From the NCBI GenBank assembly GCA_031213475.1, contig JARUPZ010000016.1, positions 2,599,140 to 2,663,139 on the forward strand: a stretch of DNA of 64,000 bases. The letters run 5' to 3'. The notes under the pieces were generated by a model. It did no database searches and was not told the origin of the DNA. It saw only the letters and a list, made by a program, of their open reading frames with translations. A program made the translations under genes and the position numbers. The stretch is from Nereocystis luetkeana (taxonomy: Eukaryota; Sar; Phaeophyceae; Laminariales; Laminariaceae). Of the stretch, positions 11,201 to 21,924 are shown in pieces. The stretch's first letter is position 1; every line of letters begins with the position of its first letter.

Positions 11201-14200
11201 GCAGGCGAAGTCGGCGGCAGCGAGAGAGGGCAAGAGCAAATTCTCGCGATCGAGCATCTTGAAGATCAAAGAGGTCAGAATCGTACCGCCGATGCCAACG
11301 TGCAGATAAGATACTGTATGTATACGGTAGTAGTACGATTATGTGGGGGGTAAAGGCCAAGACGGATGCCGCACGTTGTAGGGTGTTTTCGCACTCTGGA
11401 TTTACCCGGGCATCTACTCGGGCATGGCGCACAAAAATAAGTTGTGTACCCGGGCAACCCGTTGTGGGGTACTTTCGCAAGGGTGTGTTTAGTATGATAC
11501 TGTGTATGTCCTGGATTTGTCCGGGTATCTACCCGGGTATAAGCAACACAACTAGGTTCTGTACCCGGGCAACCCGTTGTGAGGTGCTTTGGCAAGGGTG
11601 TGTTTAGTAGGAGTCTGTGCATACGCTGGATTTACCAGGGCAGACACCCGGGTATGACCAACACAACCGCAGTAGGTTCTGTACCCGGGTATCTCATCGT
11701 GGGATACTTTCGCAAGGGTGTGTTTACTAGGATACTGTATATGCTCTGGACTTACCCAGGTAGATACCCGGGTATGACCAACACAACTATTACGGGGGAC
11801 CATAGTTAACAGGACCAAATATTGTTAGTAAAAATTGTTAAACATATAGGTTTTTATGTATACCGTAGGTCCTGTTAACTATGGTCCCCCGTAATAGGTT
11901 CTCAACCCGGGTAACCCAAACTCTATCACACACACCCTTACAACCTTTGATCGGTGATATTGTACTGTAGCCAATGTGCATAAGAAGCACGTACGCAGTA
12001 TGATCGTGATATGCACAGCTGTGCGTGTGGCTACAACCTATAATGATAAGTTTATCCTCGCCACTTTGCGCATGGTTAATAGGACCTATGCTATACATAA
12101 AAACCTATATATTTAATCATTTTTACTAGCAATTATTTGGTCCTATTAACTATGTTCCCCCGTAATAGGTATTATTGCTGCAAAGCGCCCAAAATTGTTC
12201 CAACACGTGGTAGTAGAAGAAATACCCACATCCAACCACTGGCGATGAAGCCAACCATCCGTGTTTTTTTTCCAACTACAGCACAGAAAATCTACTGATC
12301 ACGAGCACTAAGAAAAGCAGGCTGAAATTCATGAGTTTTACGGGAAGACAAACATATTCGGAAGCCGTTATGCTGAAGTCAGCGCAGAAAGCACCCATTT
12401 CCAGAATAAGGAATCCAGGCTGGCCCAAAAATCCTATTAATACTATTACGGGGGACCATAGTTAATAGGGCCTACGGCACACACAAAAACCTGCGTATTT
12501 ACCTATTTTTACCTGCAATATTTGGTCCTATTTGCTATGTTCCCCCGTAATAATAGTGTTCTTGCTATTCATTGGTGTCCTTCATCGTACACATGTTGCT
12601 CTCGCCCCGTGCATATCCTGTTCTCGTTCGCTATATATGGCGGCTTCTCTGCCGTATTTTGATGAAAAAAAGTTGTTCGACAGCATCGACAAAGACGGCA
12701 GCGGCTACGTGGAGGAGCGGGAGTGGCGAAGGCTGACGCGAGACACGGCGCTCGCCGCCTCCGACGACACTGTCCTCTTGCTGGAACGGGTGCGTGAGGC
12801 CTCGCGTTAACGTTGGTCATTGATACTGTCTTCTCGCTACGTAGGACGGGCAGGTACATCGCTTGTGTGACGCTATTACGGGGGACCATAGTAAATAGGA
12901 CCAAATATTTGTTGGTAAAAATAGCGAAATATATGGGTTTTAGTGTGTACCGTAGGTCCTACTTAATATGGTTCCCCGCGAAAGAGCTGTTTGATATTGT
13001 TATCTCGCTGCGTAGAACGGGTAGCTACGTACATCGCTTGTGTGACACTAGTGCTGTTTGATAATGTCCTCTCGTTGCGTAGAACGGGTGGCTACATCGC
13101 TTGTGTGACACTATTGCCGCCCTCATTACTATAAGGGGTAGTTTGCGTTGCGTACTATTACGGGGGACCATAGTTAATAGGACCAAATATTGTTAGTAAA
13201 AATGGGTAAATATATAGGTTTTTATTTATCCCATAGGTCCTATTAACTATGGTCCCCCGTAATAGCCTGTCCCGAAAATCAAGGACGGTATATATATATA
13301 TATATATATAATCCTAAAGCTCTTCCTTTTATTTTCGGACAGAGTGGTATGCGACACAGTCTCCTCGCAGCACTGTGAACAGCACTGGAAGGTCGCGTCG
13401 GTTATGCTGATGCTTGATACTATCCTCTTGCTACGTGGATCGGGTAGGTTCCGTCGCTTGCGTGGTACTACTGCTGTCCTCATTACCAGAAGGGGTAGCA
13501 GGTTGCGTTGCTTATGTGACTTGTTCCTCTCACAGCACTGTGAACAGCACAGGTAGGTAGCCTCGCTCATGTTGGATGCTTGGTACCGCCCTCTCACTAT
13601 CAACAGCCCCGGTAGGCTACGACGGGTGTGCGACACTGTCTTCGTACCCGAACCGGATAGGTTGCGTCGCTCGTGTGACACTCTTTTATTACTAGAACGG
13701 GTAACTAACGTACAGTAGGTAACGCTTGCGTTAATGCTCGACCTTGTCTTCGTACTGTTACTAGCACCGTTAGGCTACATCGCCCATTTTCATGTTTGGC
13801 GTTGTCCCCTTGGTCGATCTACGTCTCGCCTCTGTTGATTTTAGACACCGTCCTCTTACTATCGGTGGCGCGGGTAGATCACGCCGCCTAGGTATCACTG
13901 CCCTCTTACCTTCCACAACGTGGGTGGGTTACGTATCGCATACCAGGGATGCGGCACTACTCTCTTGCCAGAACGGGCAAGTTTACGTCTCGCTAAGTTT
14001 TGGCACCGTCCTTTCACTATTCATATCTATACGTCGTTGGATGCTGAGTGTTGACACTACCGCCCTCATTTCTAGAAGGGGTAGATTACACCACTCAGGC
14101 GACACGGTCCTCTTACAGCACTGTGGGTAGCACCGGTCGACCTCGTCACCGATGTTGATGTTTTGATACTAATGTTTGCTATCTGTAGCACTTACTTGCT

Positions 14201-17200
14201 TGGTCGGGCCGCTTTTGTGACGTTTCACCTCTTACTAGAACGCAAAGGGTGCGTCGCTCCGTATGTTGGCGTTTGTCAAGTTTGTCTATGCCTTTGTCGG
14301 CCACAACCCCATCGATAACTGATTGGGGAAGCGGCGGTGTTTGAACCACAGCCACATTCGATAGTGATGGCTGAGCGAGTGGGGAACGATAATTCTCGAC
14401 CCGCAGCCACATTTGATAGCGATGACTGGATAGGAAAGCGACAGAGTCCGAACGCTGAACGCTAAGCGTCGCCCCGATTTAAATTGTTGACGACCGGCAC
14501 ACAACGACCAGGGCGCTGCGTTGAATTGAGGGCGTCGGCGGCGAAGCAAAATGGCAATATGCTGACCCTCCAGTAAAAGCATCGCCACCGCCGTGTTTTC
14601 GGCCCCGCCAACATTGCATACCTGGCACATACGTCGACGATGACAAGCGGGCGACAGTTACTACGAGCGCCAACATTATGCACTACTACAGCAGCAGCAG
14701 CAGCAGTACCAACCATTTTTAAAGAACTGTAGCATTCATATTAATAGTAAGTACGTATTACGGGGGACCATAGTTAATAGGACCAAATATTGGTAGTAGA
14801 AATGGTTAAACGTATAGGTTTTTATGTAACCACAGGTCCTACTAACTATGGTCCCCCGTAATAGCAATTCTGTCATTTTCAGTATTAATAGTAGACGCAA
14901 GCTGTGGTGAGGGCAATGCCTTAATTTTCGAAGGCTCCTCATTCAGAGAGCCATTCAGCTCACCCGAAAATCGACCTTCGATTACATTTTCAAGCTTACT
15001 CCGGTCAACACCCCCCTGACTTAAGGTCTACAACGAATCATGCTCTAAAACATGAATGGGATTCCAACGATAAGGCATGCCTTATTGGGGAATGCCTCAG
15101 AGTCCTTAAGGAGCCGCCCCGCCTGTCATATTTATTACGCCAAAAAAAGATACGGTACCTCTATATATCGGGGCACGCCTCATACCCAACCTTTTTCATT
15201 GATTTGTTCGACCCATCGTCATATCAACAGGACACATTAGTAAACATGCCTTCTGATGTCGTGCAACCCCCACCGTCGACAGCAACGGCAGGGTGATCTA
15301 TCGTCGTCAAAGCTCTTCAGCGAAGCGTGAAACTTAGCGCCTGCAATTTATTGTGTAATTCCCGCCGTCGGCAGCACCGAGTAGCGTTGCGCCTTAAAAA
15401 CACGCCTTTAGTCACCACGCAACTCCCACCACCACCACCCCCAGCAGCAACATGAAGCGCGACACTTAGAAAACGCCCCCTGCTCAGTATCGCGCAAGTC
15501 CCACCATCGCCAGCAACGACGGCAGTGTGACATTTGAATAACGCACGCCTTCTAAATATCGCAACTCCCACCGCCGGCAGCAACGAGAGGGCGAGATATC
15601 CATAGTGGAAGTCCTGTGTGAGGTGCACCCACGCGCCTGCGACGGCGACTTGGCGAAGATGTTGGAGTGGATAAGCGAGCCCACGCGACAAGGGCCGGGG
15701 AAGACGGCCAGCCGGGAACTGGCGATGGCCGAGCGCATAGAGTTTGCGGCGCTTTTCCGAATGTAAGAACGAAAACAAGATGTTAAAAAAAAAGCTTGAC
15801 GACAGCCGGCGACGTAGCGTCAAGTAACCTCGAGGGTTTTCAGCCCCCCGATCGCCAGCAACATATGTATGTACAGTGTCATGTACAAAATGTAGTTAAT
15901 TATTGACCAGGTAATTATCTAATACTTTCTTCAAGTGTTGGGTGAGGGGGGGGGGGGTGGCCCGAGAAACGGAGGGCTTGGGGCAATAGTTACTGAACTT
16001 CGATTTTTGGGAACGACAAAACAAACAGCACCAGATCTCCGAAACGTTAACCGTTTTAGAACCGCAGTCCCATATATATGTGGGGACAAACCAGTCAAAC
16101 TTCAAGTAGTTTGTCCCCAAAACGGGACTGCGGTTCCGAAGGGGTTAAGGTTATATTCATGATTAATCACAGGGTAGGGGTGAACACCAGGTTCCCACCT
16201 CCGGTCGTGCCCCCTGGGATATGTTTTGTGTATAACAGCTACGATACGGAAGGAAACGGCGAGATCACGCTGGGAGAGCTGTCCCGCGCCATGGCGGAGA
16301 TCACGGGCTTGACCAAGGAGGACATCACACCGATGTTTTTGCGGGCTGGGAGGACGGAGGAGGTCAGTTAGTTTGTTCAAGTCAGCGAATGGGTTTGCGG
16401 ATGACAGCTAGAAACATCGTCATGGAACGTTTCACACGTCGGACAGACAGATCATCAACAGATAGATCATCCATACATAGATAACCTAGATCATCTACAG
16501 ATAGATCCTCTACAGATAGAGATCATCTACAGATATATCATCGAGATCATCTAGATCTTAGTACTCTGCCGTTATGAAATTTAGCGCAGGATCTGCGCAG
16601 GTAAGGGTCCAACCGGGCGAACGGTTAACCCCTTCGGGTGTTGAAGATAGCGACCAAGGCAATGCCGCATTTAACGCTATCAGCACTCTACGACCGGCGT
16701 GAGGGTACGAAAGCACGGGTATTACGGGGGGTCATAGCAAGTAGGACCGAATATTTTCAGAAAAAACAGGTAAATATACACCAGGTTTTTGTGTGTACCG
16801 TAGGTCCTATTTACCATGGTCCTCCGTAATAGGATAATGTCTCGCCCGTGCCGTACGACTCCTTGCATTCAACCATCGTGAGTCGTGCAGCATTCTGTAC
16901 CATATACATACCCCAATCACGCATTGACCGTTGCTGTAATCGTTACCTTTGGGGGGCGTCTCTCCCCTCCGAACCCCCAAGAGGGTCAAAGTTATCTCCC
17001 GCGAAGAAGGCCATTGTAGTATCGTCTTCCCCCCCATGGGTCTTCCCCCCCATATCCCAGCCCCGTCCAACTTGACGCATCCTGTTTGCTTCCTGTCATA
17101 CAACGGTATGTTGGTCCAACCTATGTTCGTATGGCCTTCTTTTCTGCTGTGTTCTTGACACGTTGGCCCGGAATATAGTACACACTTGGACCGTAATATT

Positions 17201-18156
17201 AGTACCAAATGTGTTAAGATCGAGGCAGCCGATTTTACGTGCTGTAGTAGCAAGCCGCCGCGGTCAGTTGTTTTCATTTTGACCAGCAAGACCGATGGTG
17301 GATGAGGCTTTGTCGATAGAGCCCCCCAGGCGTGATACGCTATGGTTTTCGTTCGTGTATTGGGTTCTTCCCCCCCCCCCCCCCCCCCCACTAATGCTTT
17401 GTATGTTTTGCCTGTAGTCGCGTCTTGATAATATTTTCTACGATAAAAAAAACAATAGCGCCGATGGCATGGGGGTATAGAGCCTGGACGCGGCTTAGGG
17501 TTCAAGAGCAGAAGGTAGGGGAGCATGTGATGAGAAGGAAGCCGCGAGGGCAGCAACTGAAGTATAGATAGGGAGTTCAACTGAAGTATAGATAGGGAGT
17601 TCCAGTAGACTTTCGTGCATAGCTTTCATTTTTGTCAAGGTTTCCCTTTGGTTTCCTTAATTTGGTGAATGTTTATGAGTGATCAACGTTGAACATACGG
17701 TAGTCCAATATCCTGCCGTAGCCGAATAGATTTCCTTTTTCCTTCGATTTCCGTTGGTTTTCTTGAATTAGGGTAGATATTTCTGAGTGATAACCGTTAA
17801 GGCTTATGCCGTACATTGTCGGAATGCAGACGCCGTGATCATAATTACGTACCAGGTACCTGGTAGTGACGAAAATCATACTTCGAGTGTTGACGTAACG
17901 GTTGTTACTACTGTTTTTTTACCACTTTCTACAACCCTGCGTATTCACCCACTCGACAAAAATAGAAGAAAAAATATGACATTCGAAATGCAGGTGAGAA
18001 AAAATATGACATTCGAATATTCTGCAGTCGTAACTGCTCTTCGTTTATTTCCCGAAACAGGACTTCATCACCGAATCGGAGTTCGCGGACACCGTGATGG
18101 AGTTCGTGGAAGGCGACCCGAGCATTCAGTCCCTCATGGGCACGAGCGCGAGCTGA
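5276..18156 (+). CDS. N-myristoylated multi-EF-hand calcium-binding protein (10 exons, 453 aa)
   Basis: Exons: 5276-5380, 5868-6071, 7180-7304, 7898-8012, 9103-9218, 11096-11273, 12673-12789, 15581-15762, 16239-16362, 18061-18156. All splice phases agree and the sum is 1362 nt. The N-terminus MGNASS is an N-myristoylation signal, suggesting membrane association. EF-hand loops: 75-86 ETKGVGRIDFYE, 128-139 DEDLDGKLNSAE (canonical), 177-188 FTDDDERLPYAQ (degenerate), 287-298 DKDGSGYVEERE (canonical), 319-330 ERQREGEISIVE, 383-394 DTEGNGEITLGE (canonical), 418-429 GRTEEDFITESE (no Gly6). A basic linker (about 235-275, rich in R, K and S) joins the two halves, which look like two four-hand modules. 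Exon 6 starts after a pyrimidine tract and completes the split codon of exon 5, so a two-gene model is less likely. Role inferred: calcium sensor. The partner is unknown. Confidence 0.85.
5736..5826. mobile_element. MITE family B, copy in intron 1 of the EF-hand gene
   Basis: A near-perfect palindrome: TTAACCCCTTTAGAACCGC on the left is answered by GGGACTGCGGTTCTAAAA on the right, with a short AT-rich centre. It ends about 40 bp before the exon 2 acceptor. Confidence 0.9.
6576..6698. repeat. Tandem duplication, about 61-bp unit, in intron 2
   Basis: Two adjacent copies begin ATCAGCCACGAGCGTTCG and ATCAGCCACGAGTGTTCG and end in GTTTAAGCCGG. Apart from a few substitutions they are identical, so the duplication is recent. 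The rest of the intron (6072-7179) holds one family C copy and nothing else recognisable. Confidence 0.85.
6850..7091. repeat. Dispersed repeat family C, copy 2 (intron 2)
   Basis: Shares GACATGTTTCCCGCGTTG, AGATCCTGCATAACC and AACGGCAGGTGATGAACTAG with the copy at 1698, in the same orientation. It ends in GTTCGAGGTGCAT. Confidence 0.7.
7568..7770. repeat. Dispersed repeat family C, copy 3, inverted (intron 3)
   Basis: The reverse-oriented copy reads CTGCCGTTATGAGATATGC, then ACGCGGCAACATGAACGAG, and ends CTGTCCGAGGTAGGG. It occupies much of the intron 7305-7897. Confidence 0.7.
8461..8668. repeat. Dispersed repeat family C, copy 4, degraded (intron 4)
   Basis: Diverged copy with CTCATGATCTAGATATT, then CGTGGTTTCCTGGGC and CAGATCCCGCGCACC. 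It abuts a family A MITE. Confidence 0.6.
8669..8775. mobile_element. MITE family A, copy 3 (intron 4)
   Basis: Intact palindromic copy with ends TTACGGGGAGCCATAGTTAA and CTATGGCCCCCCGTAA, flanked by TA on both sides. Confidence 0.9.
9639..10478. mobile_element. PIF/Harbinger-like non-autonomous element (TTA target), intron 5
   Basis: The element 9642-10475 (834 bp) starts GGGCCCATCTTAACGGGGA and ends with the reverse complement CCCCGTTAAGATGGGCCC. TTA duplicates flank it (9639-9641 and 10476-10478). Inverted termini starting with G-runs and a 3-bp TTA duplication are typical of PIF/Harbinger elements. T-rich blocks sit just inside the termini. Internal frames (for example 9910-10359) resemble no transposase that I recognise, so it is probably non-autonomous. 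It lies inside the EF-hand gene. Confidence 0.8.
10479..11095. other. Remainder of intron 5, EF-hand gene
   Basis: No gene or family repeat recognised. It contains a short (ACGAA)n run at about 11001-11022, and its right end is the pyrimidine-rich acceptor CTCGCTCCTCTACCAG of exon 6. Confidence 0.5.
11380..11787. repeat. Tandem repeat, about 118-bp unit with CCCGGG, intron 6
   Basis: About 3.5 units carry GTACCCGGGCAACCCGTTGT, then CGCAAGGGTGTGTTTAGTA, then GGATTTACCCGGGTA. Unit starts at about 11444, 11560 and 11680 give the period. A family A MITE (11790-11894) is inserted in the array; unit sequence resumes at 11897-11945. There is no unique spacer between units, so it is not CRISPR-like. 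Confidence 0.85.
11790..11894. mobile_element. MITE family A, copy 4 (intron 6)
   Basis: Intact palindromic copy with TA duplicates (11788-11789, 11895-11896), inserted in the 118-bp tandem repeat. Confidence 0.95.
12070..12165. mobile_element. MITE family A, copy 5, left end truncated (intron 6)
   Basis: Lacks the left terminus; starts within CATGGTTAATAGGACC and ends at TATGTTCCCCCGTAA followed by TA. Confidence 0.85.
12446..12550. mobile_element. MITE family A, copy 6 (intron 6)
   Basis: Full-length copy about 120 bp upstream of exon 7. The right end carries TATGTTCCCCCGTAA, the same variant as copy 5, so these two copies may be related by local duplication. Confidence 0.9.
12876..12982. 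mobile_element. MITE family A, copy 7 (intron 7)
   Basis: The left end is intact (TATTACGGGGGACCATAG); the right end is decayed (GTTCCCCGCGAA). It splits one echo unit of the surrounding array. Confidence 0.85.
13158..13262. mobile_element. MITE family A, copy 8 (intron 7)
   Basis: Near-perfect palindrome flanked by TA on both sides, inserted in the exon-edge tandem array. Confidence 0.95.
14758..14861. mobile_element. MITE family A, copy 9 (intron 7)
   Basis: Intact copy, ends TTACGGGGGACCATAGTTAA and GGTCCCCCGTAA, flanked by TA. Confidence 0.95.
15255..15600. repeat. Tandem 'echo' array of the exon 8 acceptor and 5' edge (intron 7)
   Basis: Four degenerate units of about 70 bp precede the real acceptor and copy it. 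The true junction reads CAACTCCCACCGCCGGCAG then CAACGAGAGGGCGAG. The upstream units read CACCGTCGACAGCAACGGCA, CGCCGTCGGCAGCACCGAGT, CACCCCCAGCAGCAACATGA and CACCATCGCCAGCAACGACG. A stray copy (GATCGCCAGCAACATATG) lies past the exon at about 15850. Each unit keeps an AG acceptor-like site. Confidence 0.75.
16046..16147. mobile_element. MITE family B copy (intron 8)
   Basis: Arms GTTTTAGAACCGCAGTCCC and GGGACTGCGGTTCCGAAGG; the left arm carries an internal change (CATATATATG for CGTTTT). It lies about 90 bp before the exon 9 acceptor. Confidence 0.9.
16433..16625. repeat. Dispersed repeat family C copy (intron 9)
   Basis: Starts ACACGTCGGACAGACAG and is dominated by repeated GATAGATCATCTACA words, then CTGCCGTTATGAAAT and AGGATCTGCGCAGG. 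Confidence 0.7.
16722..16829. mobile_element. MITE family A, copy 10 (intron 9)
   Basis: Copy with ends TTACGGGGGGTCATAGCAAG and ACCATGGTCCTCCGTAA, flanked by TA. Confidence 0.9.
16830..18060. other. Remainder of intron 9, EF-hand gene
   Basis: Contains a C-run (about 17372-17390), two diverged copies of a roughly 105-bp unit (about 17640-17690 and 17745-17800, sharing GAGTGATMAACGTT-like words), and a 25-bp duplication just before exon 10 (AAAAATATGACATTCGAA, twice). No coding signal was found; the open frame at 16807-17580 (minus) is a chance frame. Confidence 0.5.
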
Positions 18157-21100
18157 GAGGGCGCACGCTGGGTGATGCAAACCCAGCGAAGCAAGGCCGC
18201 TGTTCGTTGAACGGCAATCGTATTTGCTGCTTGAGCCAATGGTTGACGGTGCCTGCTATTAATAGCCCCTTTGGGTGTTGGGAAGATAGCGACCAATAAC
18301 AATGGTTGGTAATTTTGGTGTTTTCAACCATGGAGCCGTCTACGAGTAGTGCGAGCACCCCCGCGGTGCGGAGAGGATCGCGTTGCGCCCGTGCCCGTGC
18401 CGCACGACTTCTTTCAACCATTGTAATTCGGAAAACAATCATTATCACCCCCCCCCCCCCCGCTAACGAACTGGCCCGTAATCATCCATCATTTTTACCG
18501 CCATTTTTAAACCTGCCGAGTCTCAAGAGGGGTTACTGGGGCAAGAATTTGCACCCCACCTATCTGCGCCACCGAGAAACGGGCGTTTTGTCTTCGACAC
18601 GCACAACGCGTAGCAGCATTCATTGCGCATACCCCCCAGCACTCTATGTATTATATGGATGTGGCCTACGCACACGCGGTGGGTGCATTTCGCGAAGCCC
18701 CGTATAGACACGTGCTAGAATGTGTATGTGTGATGAATTCCATACGCAAGCATATTGGGAACGCATGCATGCGTGCTGAGGATTCCCAGAAGAAGTAGGG
18801 TCACACTTCTGGAAGGAGAGGTACAGATGGCAGAACAGGGAACCTCATTTGCCTACATGAGGTCCCGGTTGGATCACGGTTTGCGTGTGACCTAGGTTCG
18901 TCCCTGTTTGAGCCTTCTGTGTTTCGTCTTTAGATGGTTGAGTAACAAACACCATGCCATGAGGTATACAGGGGCAGCCTTTTCTGGTCACCGTAATTCT
19001 GACAGGCGGGTTCCTCAGCTGAGGAACCCCTCCCCGATATCGTCGAAATTGGTGTTGGATATCGTATCGAAAATATCGTATCGAGCGTGTTTTGTGTTTT
19101 GCCCTCCATCCCGTGGCATTATCCCCGTGTTTTTCGTGCTGACACGGAACGAAAGCTTCAACCTATCATATATTGAGATCGTTTATATCGGTTATTTTTC
19201 TTTTGTCCATCGGCATTGTATCGAACTCGATTCCGACATCGATATCCGATATCCAATACTAGTCGAAATAACTTTTTTTTCTGTAGTTCACAACATCGCT
19301 TCGGTGTTTTCGCATGTCGGCCAGGTCACCGATCTCCACTGCACGATGTAGATCGTTCAAGACAGATAGATTCCTGATCTGTGTGATCGTGCTCATGTTG
19401 CCGCGTAAGGAGCTGCGTAATCTGCATGGTTTTCCATAGGACAGGTTCCCTGCGGGGTGGATGTGGCACTGTCTATGTGCAGATCCTGAACAACAATTCA
19501 CAATGGCAGGCTAGGACCTAGATGATCTGTGGATGACATATCTGTATTTGATCTATCTGTAGATGATCTATCTGTAGATGATCTATTTGTAGACGATCTA
19601 TCTGGTCTGCCCGACGAGTGGATATTTACCACATCATATGAGATTGTTCAGCGGGTCACACTGTCATTTCTTCTCAAAAGCCAGCTTTTTAGGTGGGATG
19701 TAGAAAAAAGAAGAAGCTGGCCCCGAATCGGGAGCCTCAGAAAATTACGTGTGCACCCTCATCATTGTAGCATGCGGCTTCCTGGGTCCTTGGTAGGCGT
19801 GCCGAATGGTATGCACGAAGCTTACATAGGAAAGACGGAGGCAAACCGCGTGTTATATCTGGCAATACACATACTTCTACCCGTTTTATCGTCCCCTTGC
19901 GTAGACTGGTACTACTTCGGTGCAAGTTCGTATAGTCTTGTTCCTGTTTTTTTCCCCCCATCGCGACGCTTTTTTCGCTTGGTTAGCCTGTGTTGTGTGA
20001 CCGCTTGACTGCGGTAGATTTCAGGGGGGAAAAAACGACCTTCGTCTTTGAAAAGGTGACCGTCATCATCATGCACGCGTACGCACTGTAGAACGGGAGG
20101 GTTTTCACTTTTTTCTTCCACCGCAGGACGCTTTTCTTCAAGGCCTGTTTTGTGACCGCGGCCTAGGCACCAGGGAAATGAGCTACTGTGAGTATAATCT
20201 GAAAACACGATCCTCATGATGATGACGGTCATCATCCATGACCATCGTCACGACCATGATCGCCATCATCCTTATCGTTGTGGCTGCGGCGCTTGCCATC
20301 CGACAATGTGCAGCACGAGCTTCAACGTTGATCACTCATAAACATGCCCCACCATCATTGTTATCATTCAGTACAGGGCATCTATAACCTAACCTGTACA
20401 CCAAGAAAACGAGCACAAAGAAAGGGCAGGCCGAGATGTACTGTAGAAAAAAATAACGAATTCCGGAGTCGTTACACTGAAGTTAGTGTACAAAGCATCC
20501 TTTGCCAACAAAGGAATCCGGCCTGATCCAGCATTCCCGCGTCTTGCTGCTAATAGATCTCCTGCATGTAGTGTATTTGAAAGAGGGGGGGGGGGGGGGG
20601 GGGGATGATGACGCCTGTGTAATGCCTCTTAAACCTGAAAAAAGTAGATCGAAAATGCGACCACCACAAACAGGCTGCGTTAAGAGAACATGGCGTTACT
20701 AGACCGGGCCCACCCCTCGTTCTGCGGCCAAGGGACTTCCTTCACTTTTCGGATCTCTTGTAGAAAGGGTTAACAGTTGAAAGTGCGGAAACATGTGCGT
20801 GACGACATCCGATTGCATAGTACGATGGAGATGCACCTGGTATATTCGGAGGCTCTTCAGCCGAGGGGTTCCATACGCCACCACACGGCAAGGGGTACAC
20901 CGTTTCTTGGCTCAATAGTTTCTGACCGTTTGAGGTCCTCGAGTGAGCAACTACCTGTTGGTGTGATATTTTTACTTCGCACCTGGTACGAGCATAGTAC
21001 ATTCGTACGAGTATAGTATATACATACCTGGTATTTATTTTTAGGGCAATATATAACATACCAGCATACATACCTGGTATGTATTTTAGGACTATATAGA

Positions 21101-21924
21101 GTAGAAACGTTGGCCGGGTTGTTGCGCGAGCAAACTTCCTCGAAGTCCCGTTTCGGGTGAGATATTGAGCTTCTCGTGGCAGAAAAGAAGTCTATGAAAA
21201 TAAGGCACCACGCCTTCCGCGGCGTGGAAACCCTCGAGGATACTAGGGGTGGGCATAGGATGTCCAAAACAATCAGGGAGGGGCATGGCGCGCAGCGACG
21301 GCAGCACAAAGTGTCAGTCAATGTGGGGCGATACCATAGTAGTAGCAGCACCCGCCAGCCACTGCTCAAAACGTGGCCATCATAACAAGCTTCAGGGAGA
21401 AAATGAGAAATTAGGATTATCTACATGCACAGTAGTTAATATGGAACCCGTTCTACTGGAGTTAGTGTTGCACACCTTTATTTTCCACTTGAGACATTCA
21501 TAACGGGCCACTCGTCTAACCTCTAACGGTAAAGGACCTGTGCTGTCTCCAGCACAAGCTGCGCTCGTAGTGTTTGGTAGTATATTTAGGCGTTTTTTTG
21601 TTGGCAGGTAGGTTCAGCGTCTTGACAGTCCCGTCTTTTTGTGTGGGCGACCGCCCGTATTTCGGCTGCCAGAAAAGGGATCGGTCGAGCCATTTACATG
21701 CGCGCTTTGAGACAGAGAAGCAGGTGAATCCCATTTTTAATAGCCGGCGAGAGGTTTAAGGCTATTTTTGCAGGTACGACGGAGCGTTGGTCGAACACAG
21801 AGGGGACCAGGAATTCTTTCCCAGAGTGCTATACGCCGTGTACTTGTAAATGGCTCAAAAGGCATAGATGTACCTATTTTGGACTTTTTTCCCTTCAACC
21901 AATATAGCCCCCCCCCCCCCTATT
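18157..21924. other. Intergenic, no host gene seen
   Basis: No exon with family similarity or matched splice sites. It includes a family C copy (19318-19610), a (GATGATC)-like run next to it, a T/C-rich stretch (about 19930-19970) and a G-run (20585-20604). The frame 18908-19351 has no recognisable domain. Confidence 0.5.
19318..19610. repeat. Dispersed repeat family C copy
   Basis: Contains CTCATGTTGCCGCG, GATCCTGAACAACAATTC and a tail of three or more ATCTATCTGTAGATG words. Same orientation as the copy at 1698. Confidence 0.65.

Larger units (their letters stand above)
12765..14275. repeat. Tandem 'echo' array of the exon 7 3' edge and donor (intron 7)
   Basis: The end of exon 7 plus its donor (GACACTGTCCTCTTGCTGG, then AACGGGTGCGTGAG) is followed by about 17 degenerate units of 45-65 bp with the same core. 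Units vary as GATACTGTCTTCTCGCTACG, GATAATGTCCTCTCGTTGCG, ATACTATCCTCTTGCTACG and GACACCGTCCTCTTACTATC, each followed by a form of ACGGGTAGGTTGCGTCGCT. Two family A MITEs (12876, 13158) and a (TA)n run interrupt the array. Intron 7 has therefore been enlarged from a sequence that includes its own 5' splice site. Confidence 0.8.

Noticed and set aside
11380-11787. CRISPR-like array
   Set aside because: It is a 118-bp head-to-tail tandem repeat without spacers.
12532-12810. A separate EF-hand gene starting at the ATG at 12637
   Set aside because: A gene of 184 residues is possible from phases alone, but exon 6 (11096-11273) joins exon 5 (completing its split Arg codon) to an acceptor at 12672 in phase, giving a complete EF-hand helix (SSILKIKELFDSIDKDG). 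One 453-residue gene explains more; transcript data would decide.
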